Of a stretch of 64,000 nucleotides of DNA, positions 31,942-44,776 are shown one piece after another. The position numbers and the translations under genes were made by a program. Every line of letters starts with the position of its first letter. Within the stretch, counting starts at the first letter, position 1. Location: positions 372,001 to 436,000 of the forward strand of contig KV419407.1 of NCBI GenBank assembly GCA_001630475.1. The letters are read 5' to 3'. Under the pieces are notes generated by a model. The model did no database searches, had not been told where the DNA came from, and saw only the letters and a program-made list of their open reading frames with translations. Source of the stretch: Sistotremastrum niveocremeum HHB9708. Lineage: Eukaryota; Basidiomycota; Agaricomycetes; Sistotremastrales; Sistotremastraceae.

Positions 31942-34900
31942 ATGCAGCCAGAAGACGAGTCGCAGGAAGAGAGCCAGATTGAAGACTCGTATGTGGATGT
32001 GCTTGCGCGCTATGAGCTCGACGGGTCGGAGAACGGCGCAGAGGACGAGCAGGACGAGCAGAACGAGTGGGATGACATGGAGACGAGCTATCACGGAGCT
32101 GATCAGCGGGCAGTCTGTGATAGCCCAGTGCTGGGCTGGAGTGCTGGCAGAGATCTTGCACCAAATGGTATGTTTCGAAACTTGATTATCATTTCTGTGG
32201 CGGGCAGTGTTTGGACTTGTTGTGCTTAAAGTCGACCTTGTAGTCTCGTCTCCAGCTTCCACGCCGACGCCAGTCTCCCACCTCGAAGAGCACAGACGGC
32301 GCACGCTCGTCGCTCCGTCAGAAATGTCCGCCCGACTCAATGACGCCCGCGACGTGCCCGACGTCGACCTCGTGCACGACATCCTCGTGGCCTCTGCCTC
32401 GCCAAAGTCAATTGTCGTGCCACACGAGAATACAACCCTTCCCCCTCCCTCCCCCTTCTCCCGACCACAACGAAAACGCGTCGATATCCTTTCTGCAAAA
32501 CCTACAAGCTTCCCCGACGTCGACCCCTCCGTCTTTCCCGACCCATACCCCTCCCATCCCTGGTCCTCGCCCGTCCCCGCTCTGTCGTCAGGCTCGTCAA
32601 GCAGCGCTCGCAGTTCGGCTTACACAAATCCCGGCTCTGCTCTCCGCAACTCTTCCGACTCTTCCAACCTCAACGTACTCATCGTCCCCGGCGCAGAGAC
32701 TGATCTTGAAGGAGAGTCACCTGTTGACGGTCGCGTCGGCGTTGGCATAACATCAGACATGGCAGTGCAGTTGTCACGCGACTCTTCCTTCTCCTCCGTT
32801 TCTCGTGTTCCCGTAGCGTCTACTCATTCATCGTCTGAGCCCGCTGGACGATGGTCGGCCGTCTCCAACCGCTCTTCCGCCGACGCATCAGAGACCACCC
32901 CGCCTAATCTGCGTTCGCGTCCATCGTATGATCAGGAATGGCAGGCTGTTGATGAACGCGATGAAATCGGTCTGACTAGTGGAGATGAGACCGATGATGA
33001 AGAAAAGTTCAGCATTGATGGCCATCTTGATGCGGATAATCAGAGAACGGTAGCCGCCGTCATCGCCGACGAAGGACGAGGCACCATCGTCAACGGCGTC
33101 GGCATACCCATCCAACAACTCGAAATAAATCTAGGTGAGTAATTTACTCATCGTGTCGTTCTTTTTTTATTCACGAAAATTAGGCACCACCCATTTACTT
33201 TTATCCAGCAACCCAACTCCCAATCTCCTTCCCTCCATTCTTCCCAATGTTTTGCCATCGCTTTCACATAGCTTGCTTGCTCTCGACATCTCCGCTAATT
33301 TCCTCCCCTCCCTTCCTAGTTCCTTGGGCACATTGGTCGCACTAGAGGAACTGAATATTGCTTGCAACCCTCTACGTGCTATCCCTTTGTTCCTCACGGC
33401 TTTACATCGCACTCTCCGGGTGTTGATTGCTGATTCAGTCGGCCTTTCGACATTACCCCCCGAAATGGGATCGATGAAAAAGCTTGCTGTGCTCAGTCTT
33501 CGACGGAACAAGATGATTAGTATTCCAGAATGCGTTGCTCAAATGGAATCTCTAGAGGATTTCAGGGTTGATGGTAACCCTTTCCTCGGGCCTTGGAAAG
33601 CACTTGCGGAGCCTCTAATGCAAAGCACTCCTGGTCAAATATATATTCCAGGTACACCCGGTGCATCTAGTCAACTTACCAGTACTTCGGCATCGGATGA
33701 TGAACCCTCGAATCCACTCGAGGAAGAAGACACAATACGGGCACCACTGCTTTCTATTTCTACTGCTCCGGCAAATATGAGATCATTCACTGAACCCTCT
33801 TCCTCCCGCGACCAGGACAACGAGGGCGCTGTCTTCCCTCGAACGTTGACGCGAACGTTGACAACTCCTAGCAGACCGTTCGTGCGACGCGCTGGTGGAA
33901 GTGAAATGGGTGCCGCCCAGACACAAAGCCAGTATCATCCCTCACGATCGAGTGGGGCACATCCGCCGTCTGCCATGAACCATCAGCATGCTACCACCAG
34001 TCTGTACCATGCCGACGATTCCAGGCCTCTCGTCAGACGCATGAGGAGTGCAAACGAACTCAGACAAACCGGACCGTATCCTCATTTCCCTCCTTCGCTT
34101 GCTCAACCCGACGTCCGTAGTCCAAACCCCCATCATCATCATCATAGCCCTTACTCCCAGCCCTCGACTTCTCCATCCCCTTCACCCCGTCGCCCATCTA
34201 ATGGATCGGCTTCTAACCTTCTATCTCATTCCGCCGGCAATCTGCGTCCAATCGATGCTCCCCCCGTATCCCCCTTGCCGTCTAGCGCTTCGGATTCCAA
34301 AAAATACGCTACCTTAGGATCGGGCGGTCTGTCAAAGTCGCGCCAAGCTTCGGCACAGTCTCTGTTTGATCCTGCGAATGGAGCTGCAGGTTATGAAAGC
34401 AACGAGCCTTCACCGTCGTTGTATTCTGGACCGGGTTCGGCTGGTCAATTTCAGTCAAATTCGTCGGATTCGCGTGCTCATTCACCCTTGCCTTGGACAC
34501 GCGAAAAGGATAAACCTTCGCTCTCGGCCGTCGTTGCACAGGTGGCTGTCGAGGAGAAGAAAGGAAAATGGGGTTTCTTGAAGAAAATGAGCATGGGGAA
34601 AATACGTCCGGCGGAGCCGATACAAGTTAATTCCAGAAACAAAGGCAGGCCTGGAATGCATGGTTTTCAATCAGCGTCAATAGTTCCCAACGTTGGTGTC
34701 CTCCCCGAAAACGAGGTTTCGGCTTCCAGTACTGGTCCCAGTCGTGCAGTCTCACCGTCACCGGCGGCCGTGTCTGCGCACTCCCTCGCTCTGTCGACGT
34801 CAGACAAAGCAACACGGGAGGATCCAAAGCTCGCCCCATTCGGTCCTTCGCTTTCGCTGCTTGCTCCTCCCAATGGCGGTGTCTCTCCGACACCCCGCTC

Positions 34901-37158
34901 GTCGCGCAGACGATCATTCCTGCCTCTTGACGCACCTCCGTCTCTCAATATTCCCATCCCTAGTACAATGAGTTTCATTGATACAGGCATGGCTGCAATC
35001 ACGCTAGCGGGCGATGAAGCATCAAAAATGGAAAGTCCTGCTTCTCTGCATCCGTCTGAACGTGCGAATAGCTCTCCCGCTACGGAGGAACACTTCCAGC
35101 TCGAGGATGAAGTCCGCTCGAGATACGACAGAGAGAGGACTACACGTGCTCTTCGTAGCATAATGGCTTATCTCCGAGATATGAGCGACCTGGGCGTGGC
35201 TCCGGTGAGTTCAAACCCTACCCTTTCAAACAGTGCGCTCTCCACACCTGGGCTGTCCGGAACCCCCACCTCCTCCCACTCTAATGATCCATCATCCTCT
35301 CCAGAAAGCACTGGAAGGATGCGTAGACCGAACTGGGTCGATTTCGGGCCAAGTCGAATGAATCTAGACATGACCATGTCTACTATCTCTTTATCGGGAA
35401 CATCTACGCCAGGAAGCAGTGTCCCGCTGCGCGCATCTGATTCTAGCGCGAGCTTGCGGGATCCAACGAGTGGGACGAGCTCCAACACTATCAGCATGTT
35501 TACCAACGATAGTGGGAGCAGTGGAGGAATTGGCCACGAGGAAAGGAAGCATAAGGATGACAAAGGCAGACGCGCAAAGATCATCCGCGAGATCGTCGAG
35601 TACGTTCGAATTGACTTCTCTCACATTTCATGCTTAATCCAGAGTTTAGGACCGAAAGGACCTATGTGAAGGGCCTGCAGGAACTTATGGATATCTATGT
35701 ACAGCCTGCTTCCCAGCCTGTGAATCTTCTTGGTACTTCGACCAAGGAGACCGTGGTGCCATTGACTGAGCGCAAGATTGTGTTCAATGGCATCGACGGC
35801 CTGTACAAGTTTCATCTTGACAGCTTCCTGCCTTTACTTGAGGCGGCCGCAGCACCGCTGCTCTCGACTAAATCGGAGCAAAGTGACGTGGATGGCACGT
35901 TGAGCATAACCGCCGCCAAAGCGGTTGCAACAGTGTTTCTTTCTCATGCCGCCTTCATGAAGATGTATTCCAGCTACATCAAGTGAGTTTCGCGCTGGTT
36001 GCTTATCACTGGGCTACGACTTATGTTTGATTCTGCAGTAACTTTGATAGTGCCGTGCAGAGACTGCGCCTTTGGACCACGAAGGCCACACCTGGCAGTA
36101 CCTCGGGATCTGCGACCCTCGGGGCAGGCGCTAATGGTGGGGGCAACCTTGTTGGTCTAGGCCTCGCTGCTTCAGCTGGTGGAGGTGGAGGTATTCTCGG
36201 GGAGGGCAATATTGCCAATTCAGCGAGCTCACTCAGTACGAGCCAGCGGAAACGCATCAAGTCATACATGAAGCGCTGTCGCTTGAATCCCCGCCATTCA
36301 CAGCTGAATCTCGAAGGATACCTCCTTCTCCCGGTTCAGCGAATACCTCGGTATCGCATGCTGGTATGTCACACGTCTCGGGCTTTGATTGCATGGATGC
36401 TAATCTTTTGGAAATAGTTGGAGGAACTCGTCCGAAATACCCCTCCGCAAGGAGAAGGCTTCGACGACGCTCTGGATAAAGCCTTGGCCGAAATTTCATC
36501 GTTAGCTACCAACATGAACGAAGGCAAACGAGATTCCGAGTCGCGAAGAAAGCTCGTGCAATGGCAGACAAAAATCCGTGGCAAGTTCCCCAGTCCCCTG
36601 GTTCAACCACACAGGTATGTCTCCTCTAGTCTTATGAATCGTCCATCGCTCACGCACCGGACCAGACGTCTTGTGATGGACGGCCCTCTGCATTTGACTC
36701 GTGTTGTTCGGAAGTCTTTTGCACCATTCGAAGTCACGACAATGGATGGCGATACGACCAACGTTCAAGTGGAATGCCTCGCTCCTGAGATAACGCCAAG
36801 GGATCTTATTGGCATTCTATGCAACGATCTGCTGGTTCTCTGCAAGGATGCGACGCCTAAAGATCCTACTGGACATGTTGATTTGTGGGCGGTCTTGCGC
36901 ATGCAAACCTTACCTCAGCCTGCCAGTATAGTGCAAGGGAACTGTGAGTGTAGAAATACCATAAGCAGCGGACGTCGTCTTACCTTTGTCATCAGGTCTT
37001 CGCTTGGTAGACAACAAAGCGATCCTGTACTTCGAAGCACCTTCTACATCTGATGCTCTCACATGGTGTCGAGGTGAGCCCCCTAAATTCCGTCACTAAA
37101 TTCTTGACTAACGTGGCATTCAGCGATCAACCTTAATATACCAGCATCCAAGACATAG
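31942..37158 (+). CDS. Leucine-rich-repeat Rho guanine-nucleotide exchange factor (LRR-DH-PH)
   Basis: Activates a Rho-type GTPase by nucleotide exchange, at the cell cortex by family analogy. About 1,600 residues in nine exons. The first 385 residues are acidic then Ser/Pro-rich and disordered. From about 390 to 530 there are LRRs with the LxxLxLxxN pattern (LLALDISANFLPSLPSSLGT, LVALEELNIACNPL, LAVLSLRRNKM). A 650-residue Ser/Pro-rich linker contains a five-His run. The DH domain begins near 1190: KIIREIVETERTYVKGLQEL, ERKIVFNGIDGLYKFH, and CR3-like LEGYLLLPVQRIPRYRMLLE. The DH is interrupted by a Gly-rich insert (GANGGGNLVGLGLAASAGGG). A PH domain follows (RRLVMDGPLHLTRVVRK) with FEAPSTSDALTWCRA. 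It ends INLNIPASKT, TAG at 37156-37158. No CH or PB1 domain, so it is not Cdc24. Confidence 0.9.
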
Positions 37159-37969
37159 ATTTCTTCCCCTACGCATACTTCACCATTGCATCAATTATTC
37201 TATTCACGGCATTCTGTCTCTCACTGCTTCATTTGACAATCACCATCTTTCTCTCTTCGGATTTCATCGTATCGTCTTCCATTTCCTCCTCCTCTTAGTG
37301 TATGACTTATTGTACGTCAAATCGATTTTGAACTCTTGGACATAGCGTTAGGCTGCATAGCGCGCCGGCTATCTCAAACCCTCTAAGGTATTGAATGACC
37401 GCAGAGACTTGTACAAAATACAATCTAGAAAGATCATGTAGAATTTAATTGCCTTACGTGTCCCTACTACGCAATGCTTACAACCGCATCTTGGGAAGAC
37501 TCGGTTTTCCTTGACGTGAAGCGTACAATCAAAGCTTCGATCATCAGCTGCAGCGCTTCCAATTTTTGACGCACGCGCATGACATTGGAACAAATCTCGT
37601 TACTTTCGCTGAACTGAAGTCATAGACGCTCCCGCCAGGGTCCATCCTTTGGTTTAGAAATCCGACTTCAAAGGACCGAGTCCAGTCTCGCACGATGGGA
37701 GAGCAAGCGGAACTGTGCGGACTATCATGAAAGTTGAACTTGGGGGAAGGGGCTTCAATCCAACACCCCAAAAAGCAGAAACCCTAAGGTTCAGGTGCTC
37801 TGGTTGGGTAGATTATCGAAACTTCGATGTAGCATAACCAACGAATGCCTTGGCGGCGAGATGGTAATAATTTTAGAATACACCGGAAGGGACAGGCGAC
37901 ATCTGACGAAGGCCGCCACGAAAGACGTCGAGGACACCCGCTGACCGGAGGGTATACAAAAGATACAAC
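37159..37969. other. Convergent 3' region, 811 nt
   Basis: 3' flanks of the Rho exchange factor and of SSS1. Short minus-strand open frames at 37369-37593 and 37544-37771 have no family match. No repeat or RNA gene is seen. Confidence 0.4.
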
Positions 37970-38385
37970 TCAAGCTCCTCCTCTGGAAAGGCATCAGTGT
38001 ACAAGACAAGAGTGTGCAAGGAGATACATACACTAAAATATTATTGCTGGGAACCGACGAGTCGGTGAGAAATCTGCATCAGACCGAAGACTGTAACTCA
38101 CATGGGGATGTGGATCAACTTGACGAAGTATCCAATGAAACCCATAACAGCAAATCCGATAGCGACTGCTCTGCAAATACCGATGAATTCTGGACGCAAC
38201 GGTCAGACGAGGATACGTAGGTGGTTGCCAGCATGAGCACCTTTCTTGGATGGCTTCGTACACCGAGTGACGAACTGGAATCCTATAAGAACAAGTATCG
38301 ACTGGCCACAAGAGATACGCACTTGGTTTCCCTCCCTTACGAATTGTTGCGGGATCTCCATGAATTCTTTAAGTTTTTCTGACAT
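37970..38385 (-). CDS. SSS1: Sec61 translocon gamma subunit
   Basis: A tail-anchored subunit of the ER protein-conducting channel. Five exons, traced base by base: 38323-38385, 38241-38274, 38102-38189, 38032-38046 and 37970-37982. They total 213 nt, coding 70 residues. Exon 4 is only 15 nt and exon 5 only 13 nt including the stop. The protein starts [20 protein letters not shown], carries the conserved [13 protein letters not shown] and the single transmembrane helix [20 protein letters not shown], then VKLIHIPINNILVGGA, the family-typical C-terminus. Length and motifs match Sec61-gamma/Sss1 along the whole protein. Introns are 48-55 nt, GT..AG. The gene is divergent from the PPR gene, 170 nt between ATGs. 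Confidence 0.95.
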
Positions 38386-38555
38386 GGCGGCGGGGAAGAG
38401 TTCAACGTGGCTTCAGGACATCCGTACCTCCGACCTTCACAGGGCCGCCGAGCCCACCGTGCACCTCGACATAGCAAAAGTGACCAGTAAATGCAATCTC
38501 TTTTATTCGAATTCACGTCTTGTATTAACGAATCTACTGGGATAGAATAGAGCCC

Positions 38556-40916
38556 ATGAGATGGGGCAGGCCACGGGACTCTTCGTTATGGCTCGCTAGG
38601 TGCTTTCGTCCGCTCACGACATCGCGGTTCCAACCCACTGCGATAATATCTCGACATCCTCACATTTCTCCCCATGACCTGGTCATTTCAAGAAGAGCAG
38701 TCTCTTCGAAACCTCAGTTTTTCTCCCCTGATGCCTGCAGCCAGGCGCTGTCGAAATTCCTGAGCGCACTGCAGTCTGGTAACAATGTCCAACTGCGGGG
38801 AGCGTATCACAATATATGCCGATTGAAACGGTCTGAAGGGACCCTCGAGTCTCCTCACTGGCCATCCAGTGAACATCTCCTGCTTGCAATGCAACAGTTG
38901 TCAAAAGGCTCAAGTAGAGCCGACCTAGAACTCGTGGAGGAATTGCTTCACGATCTCGCATCTCTTTTCAACCTGCCCGCCAATGAACAGCACTACGCGG
39001 CTTTTGTCGAGGCAATTATTCGACAGGATGGTCCTCGAGAAGCCATGTCGCGTTTGCTTGAATACCCGACAAGCATATCGCATTGGAATCTAGTCTTCAA
39101 AGCTCTTGCAGAGCAACACGATACGTTGTCGTTTTCGCGGTTGTTCGCGAGTGCTATCGGGCGTGGCTTGCACCCTGATCGCGAAACCTATAACTCTTTA
39201 TTAAATTGCATGTCCGCTGCCAGAGATGCCACCGAACTTGCGCAAGTCTTTGACAGCCTGGATCAGTCTTTGGCTACGGACGCTGGTCGTTCTTCTTTCA
39301 GCAGAGAATTCTGGCCGTCCCTCATACGAAGAATTCGAAAACTGGCATCTCATCAGGCATTAGAGACCGACACCAATGAGATTCTTATGGCTAGCGACGA
39401 AGTCATTCCCGTAGAGTCCTCGCAGTCCCTGCCAACGACAATCGCAGACGAAGAATCTGACTCTAGCGAAAGTCCAGAGACCGCAGACCATCGTCGATTT
39501 TACGGAACGCTGAAAGCCTTAGCAGCTTCTCGTAAACGGGTTCTGAACAAGAACTCCGTCGTGGATGGCGTTATTGCTATGATCGAGAGAAAGATCAAAG
39601 CAGATGACAGCTTCAAGGGTTCCCCGCTTGCATTACATGCCGCTGCTCATGCTGCCCAGAAAATTTCAGAGCTGAAGCGCATCGCGGACACGTTAGCTTG
39701 TGGGATTGATGCACAGGCTTGGACCATTCTGATCAACAATGTCCTCGATCTGAAGGGGATATCAGCTGCCCTCGAAATTTACGATGAAGCCAAAGCGAAT
39801 GTTGTGCCAACCTCGGCCATGACGCATAGCCTACTTCGAGCGCTATGCTCGGGAAAGCTCAGATCTTCGTCAGAACCTCGCTTCGAACGCATTATGAGCA
39901 TTTACAGAGAGCTTCTTCAATGCCATCTGGATAATCAGTCGTCGGAACCGCCTGACGCGCAAGTATATAACATAATTCTTCAGATGTTGACAAGCGCACC
40001 CGACACTTCGGCCACGCTTCCCATAGCCTTTTCACTCCTACGTGACATGCAGAGGTACTCGGTCTCGTTCGAGCCAGCCGCTGCTCTCAGCCTTTTGGTT
40101 CTGTTGATCAAAGCCTCCTCTTCCCACGCAACAGCGTTCGAGGTTTATACTCTCTTTCAAGAGCAATATCCTGATATTCTTGACCCCGAACAAAGCGCGA
40201 CCATCCTCAATGCATTTGGCACCTTATCATTTGTTCACCAAAGATTTACACCGCCATCCCTATTTTTTCTCATGCTCAATGACATGCAACGGCGAGGTCT
40301 CCAATTATCGGGTTATGGATACACGATCATTCTTTCACAGATATCGCGATCAATCCAGAGCGAGATGTCCAACAAGTCCCCTGCAAACCTTGCATCCAGC
40401 GATAACGCGCTAGATGCAATCAGGCAGATACACCGCCGTCTCGTCTTGGACACAGCTCTGTCTCCCGACACACCTCTTTTGAATGCCTTGATGAATGCCT
40501 ACAACCATGCAGGTTCAATTCGGGATGCTATTCAAGTGTGGGAAACCCTTTATCTTCAAGGCAAATATGACAATACCAGCGTCAGCATTATCTTGGATGC
40601 GTGTGGGCATAATGATGCTCTGCAGGTTGGAGCTTCCTTGATGAGCCGCCTGCATCGTGAAGGATTTCAGCTGGATCGAGGGAACTGGATCTCGTGGTTA
40701 GAGGTGCTTTGCCGAGCACGAAAGTTCGAGGAGGCATTGAGACTGGTTTGCTTCGACATGGTAAGATCTTCCCCGCCAATAATGCCAGACGAGCATACCG
40801 TCTCCTTGCTATTGAAGTTTGCGTGGGACGCAGGCAAGCGAAAGTTAGTGCAAGAGCGAATCAAAAAATCTTTGCCTGATCTATGGAAAGAGCTATCTAA
40901 TGACATGAAAATATAA
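38556..40916 (+). CDS. Mitochondrial pentatricopeptide-repeat protein
   Basis: An intronless 786-residue frame, unusual in this intron-rich window. The basic N-terminus (MRWGRPRDSSLWLARCFRPL, then RRAVSSKP) looks like a mitochondrial presequence. PPR-like helical hairpins are spread along the protein, for example ATELAQVFDSLD, PDRETYNSLLNCMSAARDA, AWTILINNVLDLKGISAALE, PDAQVYNIILQMLTSAPDTS, SPDTPLLNALMNAYNHAGSI and NTSVSIILDACG. PPR proteins bind organellar RNA and act in its processing, stability or translation; the target is unknown. Several fungal PPR proteins have only diverged repeats, as here. It converges with the glycine decarboxylase gene, only 63 nt between the stops. Confidence 0.85.
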   Translation: MRWGRPRDSSLWLARCFRPLTTSRFQPTAIISRHPHISPHDLVISRRAVSSKPQFFSPDACSQALSKFLSALQSGNNVQLRGAYHNICRLKRSEGTLESPHWPSSEHLLLAMQQLSKGSSRADLELVEELLHDLASLFNLPANEQHYAAFVEAIIRQDGPREAMSRLLEYPTSISHWNLVFKALAEQHDTLSFSRLFASAIGRGLHPDRETYNSLLNCMSAARDATELAQVFDSLDQSLATDAGRSSFSREFWPSLIRRIRKLASHQALETDTNEILMASDEVIPVESSQSLPTTIADEESDSSESPETADHRRFYGTLKALAASRKRVLNKNSVVDGVIAMIERKIKADDSFKGSPLALHAAAHAAQKISELKRIADTLACGIDAQAWTILINNVLDLKGISAALEIYDEAKANVVPTSAMTHSLLRALCSGKLRSSSEPRFERIMSIYRELLQCHLDNQSSEPPDAQVYNIILQMLTSAPDTSATLPIAFSLLRDMQRYSVSFEPAAALSLLVLLIKASSSHATAFEVYTLFQEQYPDILDPEQSATILNAFGTLSFVHQRFTPPSLFFLMLNDMQRRGLQLSGYGYTIILSQISRSIQSEMSNKSPANLASSDNALDAIRQIHRRLVLDTALSPDTPLLNALMNAYNHAGSIRDAIQVWETLYLQGKYDNTSVSIILDACGHNDALQVGASLMSRLHREGFQLDRGNWISWLEVLCRARKFEEALRLVCFDMVRSSPPIMPDEHTVSLLLKFAWDAGKRKLVQERIKKSLPDLWKELSNDMKI

Positions 40917-40979
40917 GTACATAGCATAATGTAAGAAACGGTGGAAAATCTATGGGGTGATCCTGAGGAATGAGGTTGA

Positions 40980-43900
40980 TTACGGTGATGAAGCCAGGTC
41001 CTCGACAGACGGGCATTCGCACTAGAATATGCAGTTAGTAAAGGGGATCGTTGGGTAGACAGCGGCTCACAATCAAATTGAGATCCCCGTAAGCTGCAAA
41101 GCACAGTGAGAATAGGACATTGTACAATTCTTGAAGGTCACTTACCATCATCAACTCTCGCAACAGAAGGCCAGAACTTGTGTCGCCTCAGCCAAGGTAA
41201 CGGGTATACTGCTTCAGCACGACTGTAAGGCCTGAAGTAAACGTTTAGCACATAGCCAATTAACTTGACGGCCAATTGGGGACTGGCCTTCCCCAGGCTT
41301 TGTCGTCTAAAGCCAAAACAGAGATGGGATGAGGAGCATTCTTAAGCAAATTATTATCTCGAGGCTGTTTTCCAATCACGATTTCTTCCGCCTCTTCGCG
41401 AATTTTAATCATAGCTTCACAGAACCTTGGAAGGGCAATTATTACAAATATCACAGAGAACACACCGGAAATTACCTGTTTAGTTCGTCCAAGCTCTCCG
41501 ATTCTGTAGGTTCGATCAGCATGCATGTAGATATGGGCCATGAACAAGTCGGTGGGTGGAAACCGAAGTCCTAAACGTGACGATCAGATAGGGACGCATC
41601 TCACGGAAAAGAGTGCACAAACTTGAAGACGCTTGGCAAAGTCTGTAACTTTCAAGCCAGCACTCTTCTCAAATTCGGCCAAGTCGATAAGAAGCTCGTG
41701 TGCAACGCGACCGTTGTTGGTGTAACGGACGTTGTAGTGAGGCTTCAACCTATAAGCTATGTAATTGGCGTTGAGGAGGGCAGAGGTGGTAGAGTCGACC
41801 AGTCCTTTTCCTCCCAACATTTTGATATATGCCCATGAGATAAGTAAGATAGATGCACTCCCAAAAGGAGCGGCCGAGACTGCTGTCATAGCTTTATCGC
41901 CACCAGTGGCAATCACAGGGTGAGACGGCAAGAAAGGCGCTAGATGTTCCTTAACACAGATGGGGCTAGATGGAAGTAATGAAGTGTAGCACGGAAGATG
42001 TGCTGGAAGAGCTTACCCTACTCCGGGGCCGCCACCTCCGTGTGGTCTACAACGCATGGTGAGCAATGTACGTGAACTGAAAGATGGAGAACCAACATAG
42101 CAAAGGTTTTGTGCAGGTTGAGATGGCAGACATCTCCCCCACATGTAGCGGGATTGGTGAATCCGACTTGGGCATTGAGATTGGCCCCTACACCAATTCG
42201 TTAGATACGATCAGCTGATTGCTCCAGTGACTTGCCATCAAGATAGACCTGACCGCCGTGTTGATGAATGATATCGCAAGCCTTTCGAGCCGTGAGAATG
42301 GTTGAAACAATGACGGTCGAATGACAGACCTGTTGTACACCACTCTCGAAGACGCCAAAGGTCGATGGATATGTGATCTAGTCAAGCATTAGATTGAGCG
42401 CGTGTCATACAGAAGGACCAGACTCGCCATGAATGCTGCAAGATTTTTGCTATGCTTTTTCGCTTTGCTTTCAAGATCCTCGAGATCAAGATTGCCATCA
42501 TTCAGCGTCTTGACAGGAACAACGGTGAGACCAGCCATGACTGCGGACTTGATGCGACGTCAATTAGATATATTCGTGATGAACATCCGTCGGAGACGTA
42601 CCGCAGGGTTGGTACCGTGAGCGCTGAGAGGTATTAAACAGATATTTCTGTGACCTTCCCCTCGCGACGCATGATATTCCTGGATGACAGATAACCCGGC
42701 ATATTCACCAGCAGCACCGGAATTCGGTTGTAGAGAGCAAGCATGGAATCCAGTGAGCAACGAAAGGTCCGCTTCCAGTTCCTAAATGGCATTTGATCAG
42801 AAATGACCAAGACAGACTAAGATTAAAGACCTTAATAATCTCCGTATAGCCTGTGACCTGGTCGAGGGGGACAAATGGATGCACATTGCTGAACTCCGGC
42901 CAAGTGAGAGGGATCATGCTGGTGGCACTGTTCAATTTCATTGTACAGCTGCCCAAGGGTATCATGGCGTGTACAAGAGACAAATCTTTAGATTGGAGGT
43001 GATGCATATATCGCATCATTTCAGTTTCCGAATGATGTTTGTTAAAGACAGGATATTGCAGGAAATCACTCGTGCGAAGCTGGTGGGATGGAATTGTGGA
43101 CGAAATCGTGGATGCTATGTCAGAGATCGATGAGAGTGGTTGGAGACCGGCTGCTTTGGCGAATACGCCGCTGATGTCAAAGAAGTCTTGGGTGGTGACA
43201 CTTTCATCCAGCGTCACCCCCACCGTAGAAGAGTCAATAACGCGCAAGTTGATTTTCGATTCAAGTAAGGCCTTGTTCAATCGCTTCCAAGTTTCAGGGG
43301 AACTCGAGATATCGACAGTCAAAGTATCGAAGAAGGGCTTGTTCAAAACCTTGAAGCCCATTCCCTCGATATGTGTCTGGAGGATGTGAGCAAGGTCGTG
43401 GACGCGAGCAGCGATTTTTCTCAGTCCTCCCGGGCCATGATATACTGCATACATCGCAGCCATGTTCGCCAGCAAGGCTTGACTTGTGCAAATGTTGCTA
43501 GTCGCTCGCTCCCGGCGAATGTGCTGCTCACGAGCTGCAGAAAGATCAGCATTGTAGACTTAATAACCATTGGATCTCACTTTGGAGAGCTAGTCGATAC
43601 ACCGGGTTTCCATCCACGTCTCGGCTCAATCCAATTAAACGGCCAGGCATTTTACGCTTCAGTTTATCGCTCACGGCGAAAAAGGCGGCATGCGGACCAC
43701 CGTAACCCGCGGGGACACCGAAACGCGCTGAATTTCCGAGGACTATGTCCGCACCCCACTCTCCAGGAGGTTTGAGCATAGTGAGTGCCAGTAAATCACT
43801 AGCACAGACAAGGTACGCGCCGGACTGATGCAATTCGCTCGCCAAAGAAGAATAGTCGGATATTTTGCCGTTCACGTCAGGGAATTGGACAAGAACTCCA

Positions 43901-44776
43901 CACAAATCCTCACGAAGTTCTTGAATCAAAGATGCATCAAGGACGTCCCCGATTCTGAGCTTTAACTTGAATCCTTTGGCTCGGGTCTCCAATACCGCGA
44001 CAGTCTGTGCCGGAACTCCTTGATCCACAAGGAATGTCCTCTTCTTCGACCCTGAGGATACGAAGGACATCATCATCGCCTCCGCGGCCGCGGTGCCTTC
44101 GTCTAACAAAGAAGCATTCGCAAGATCCATTCCTGTCAAAGATGAAACCATCGTTTGAAAGTTCACAAGCGACTCAAGGCGGCCTGTATTAACGAGTCGA
44201 AATTAAATTGATTAATGCATGAACGGAAAGGGCTCACCTTGTGCTATCTCTGGTTGGTACGGTGTGTACGGTGTATACCAGGCAGGGTTCTCCATGAGCT
44301 AACAAGGTGCATATAAGAATGACTGACGTCGTCAAAATATGAGAAGTGCATACGTTTCGCAGGATGACAGGGGGCACGACTGCGTTGTGATAACCCATCC
44401 CAATGTAGCTTCGGAAAGATGAATTCTTGCGTGCAAGCTCTCTGGCTCGACTCAGCAGTTCTCCTTCAGTCAAAGCTGGGATTGTCTCGTTGGTGACAAC
44501 ATTGGAAGGAATCCTAATACTGGCAGGTATGGTGTCTGCAAGAAAGGCTTCTTTTGTGTCATAACCTAGTTCTTTGAGCATATATTGGACCTCCTGGTCA
44601 TCAGGGCCAATGTGACGCGGGGCAAACGTGTCGAGAGAGGAGAACGTCGCCACAGAAGTCGATGCCAACGGGGTGGAATGTCGTGCATGGTTCAGGCTCC
44701 CTAACCAGGACTTCGTGGAAGGTCGTCTGCTCCAGGCCGACGATGCATGTTGACGAGACAAGGTCCGCCAACTCAT
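40980..44776 (-). CDS. GCV2: Glycine dehydrogenase (decarboxylating), P-protein
   Basis: The pyridoxal-phosphate subunit of the mitochondrial glycine cleavage system, which decarboxylates glycine and passes the aminomethyl group to the H-protein lipoyl arm. About 1,000 residues in a dozen or more exons. The N-terminus [20 protein letters not shown] is a mitochondrial presequence. [20 protein letters not shown] is followed by [52 protein letters not shown] and [17 protein letters not shown]. In the C-terminal half: [27 protein letters not shown], the PLP-lysine motif HLNLHKTF, and [12 protein letters not shown]. It ends [14 protein letters not shown] at 40980-40982. Introns interrupt both halves; some exon ends are approximate. 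Confidence 0.95.

Noticed and set aside
31861-32382. Minus-strand open frames opposite the exchange factor start
   Set aside because: Overlap with a supported plus-strand gene; no domain or start context.
34130-34146. CAT-repeat run
   Set aside because: A short trinucleotide repeat coding for five His in the Rho exchange factor, not a functional repeat or satellite.
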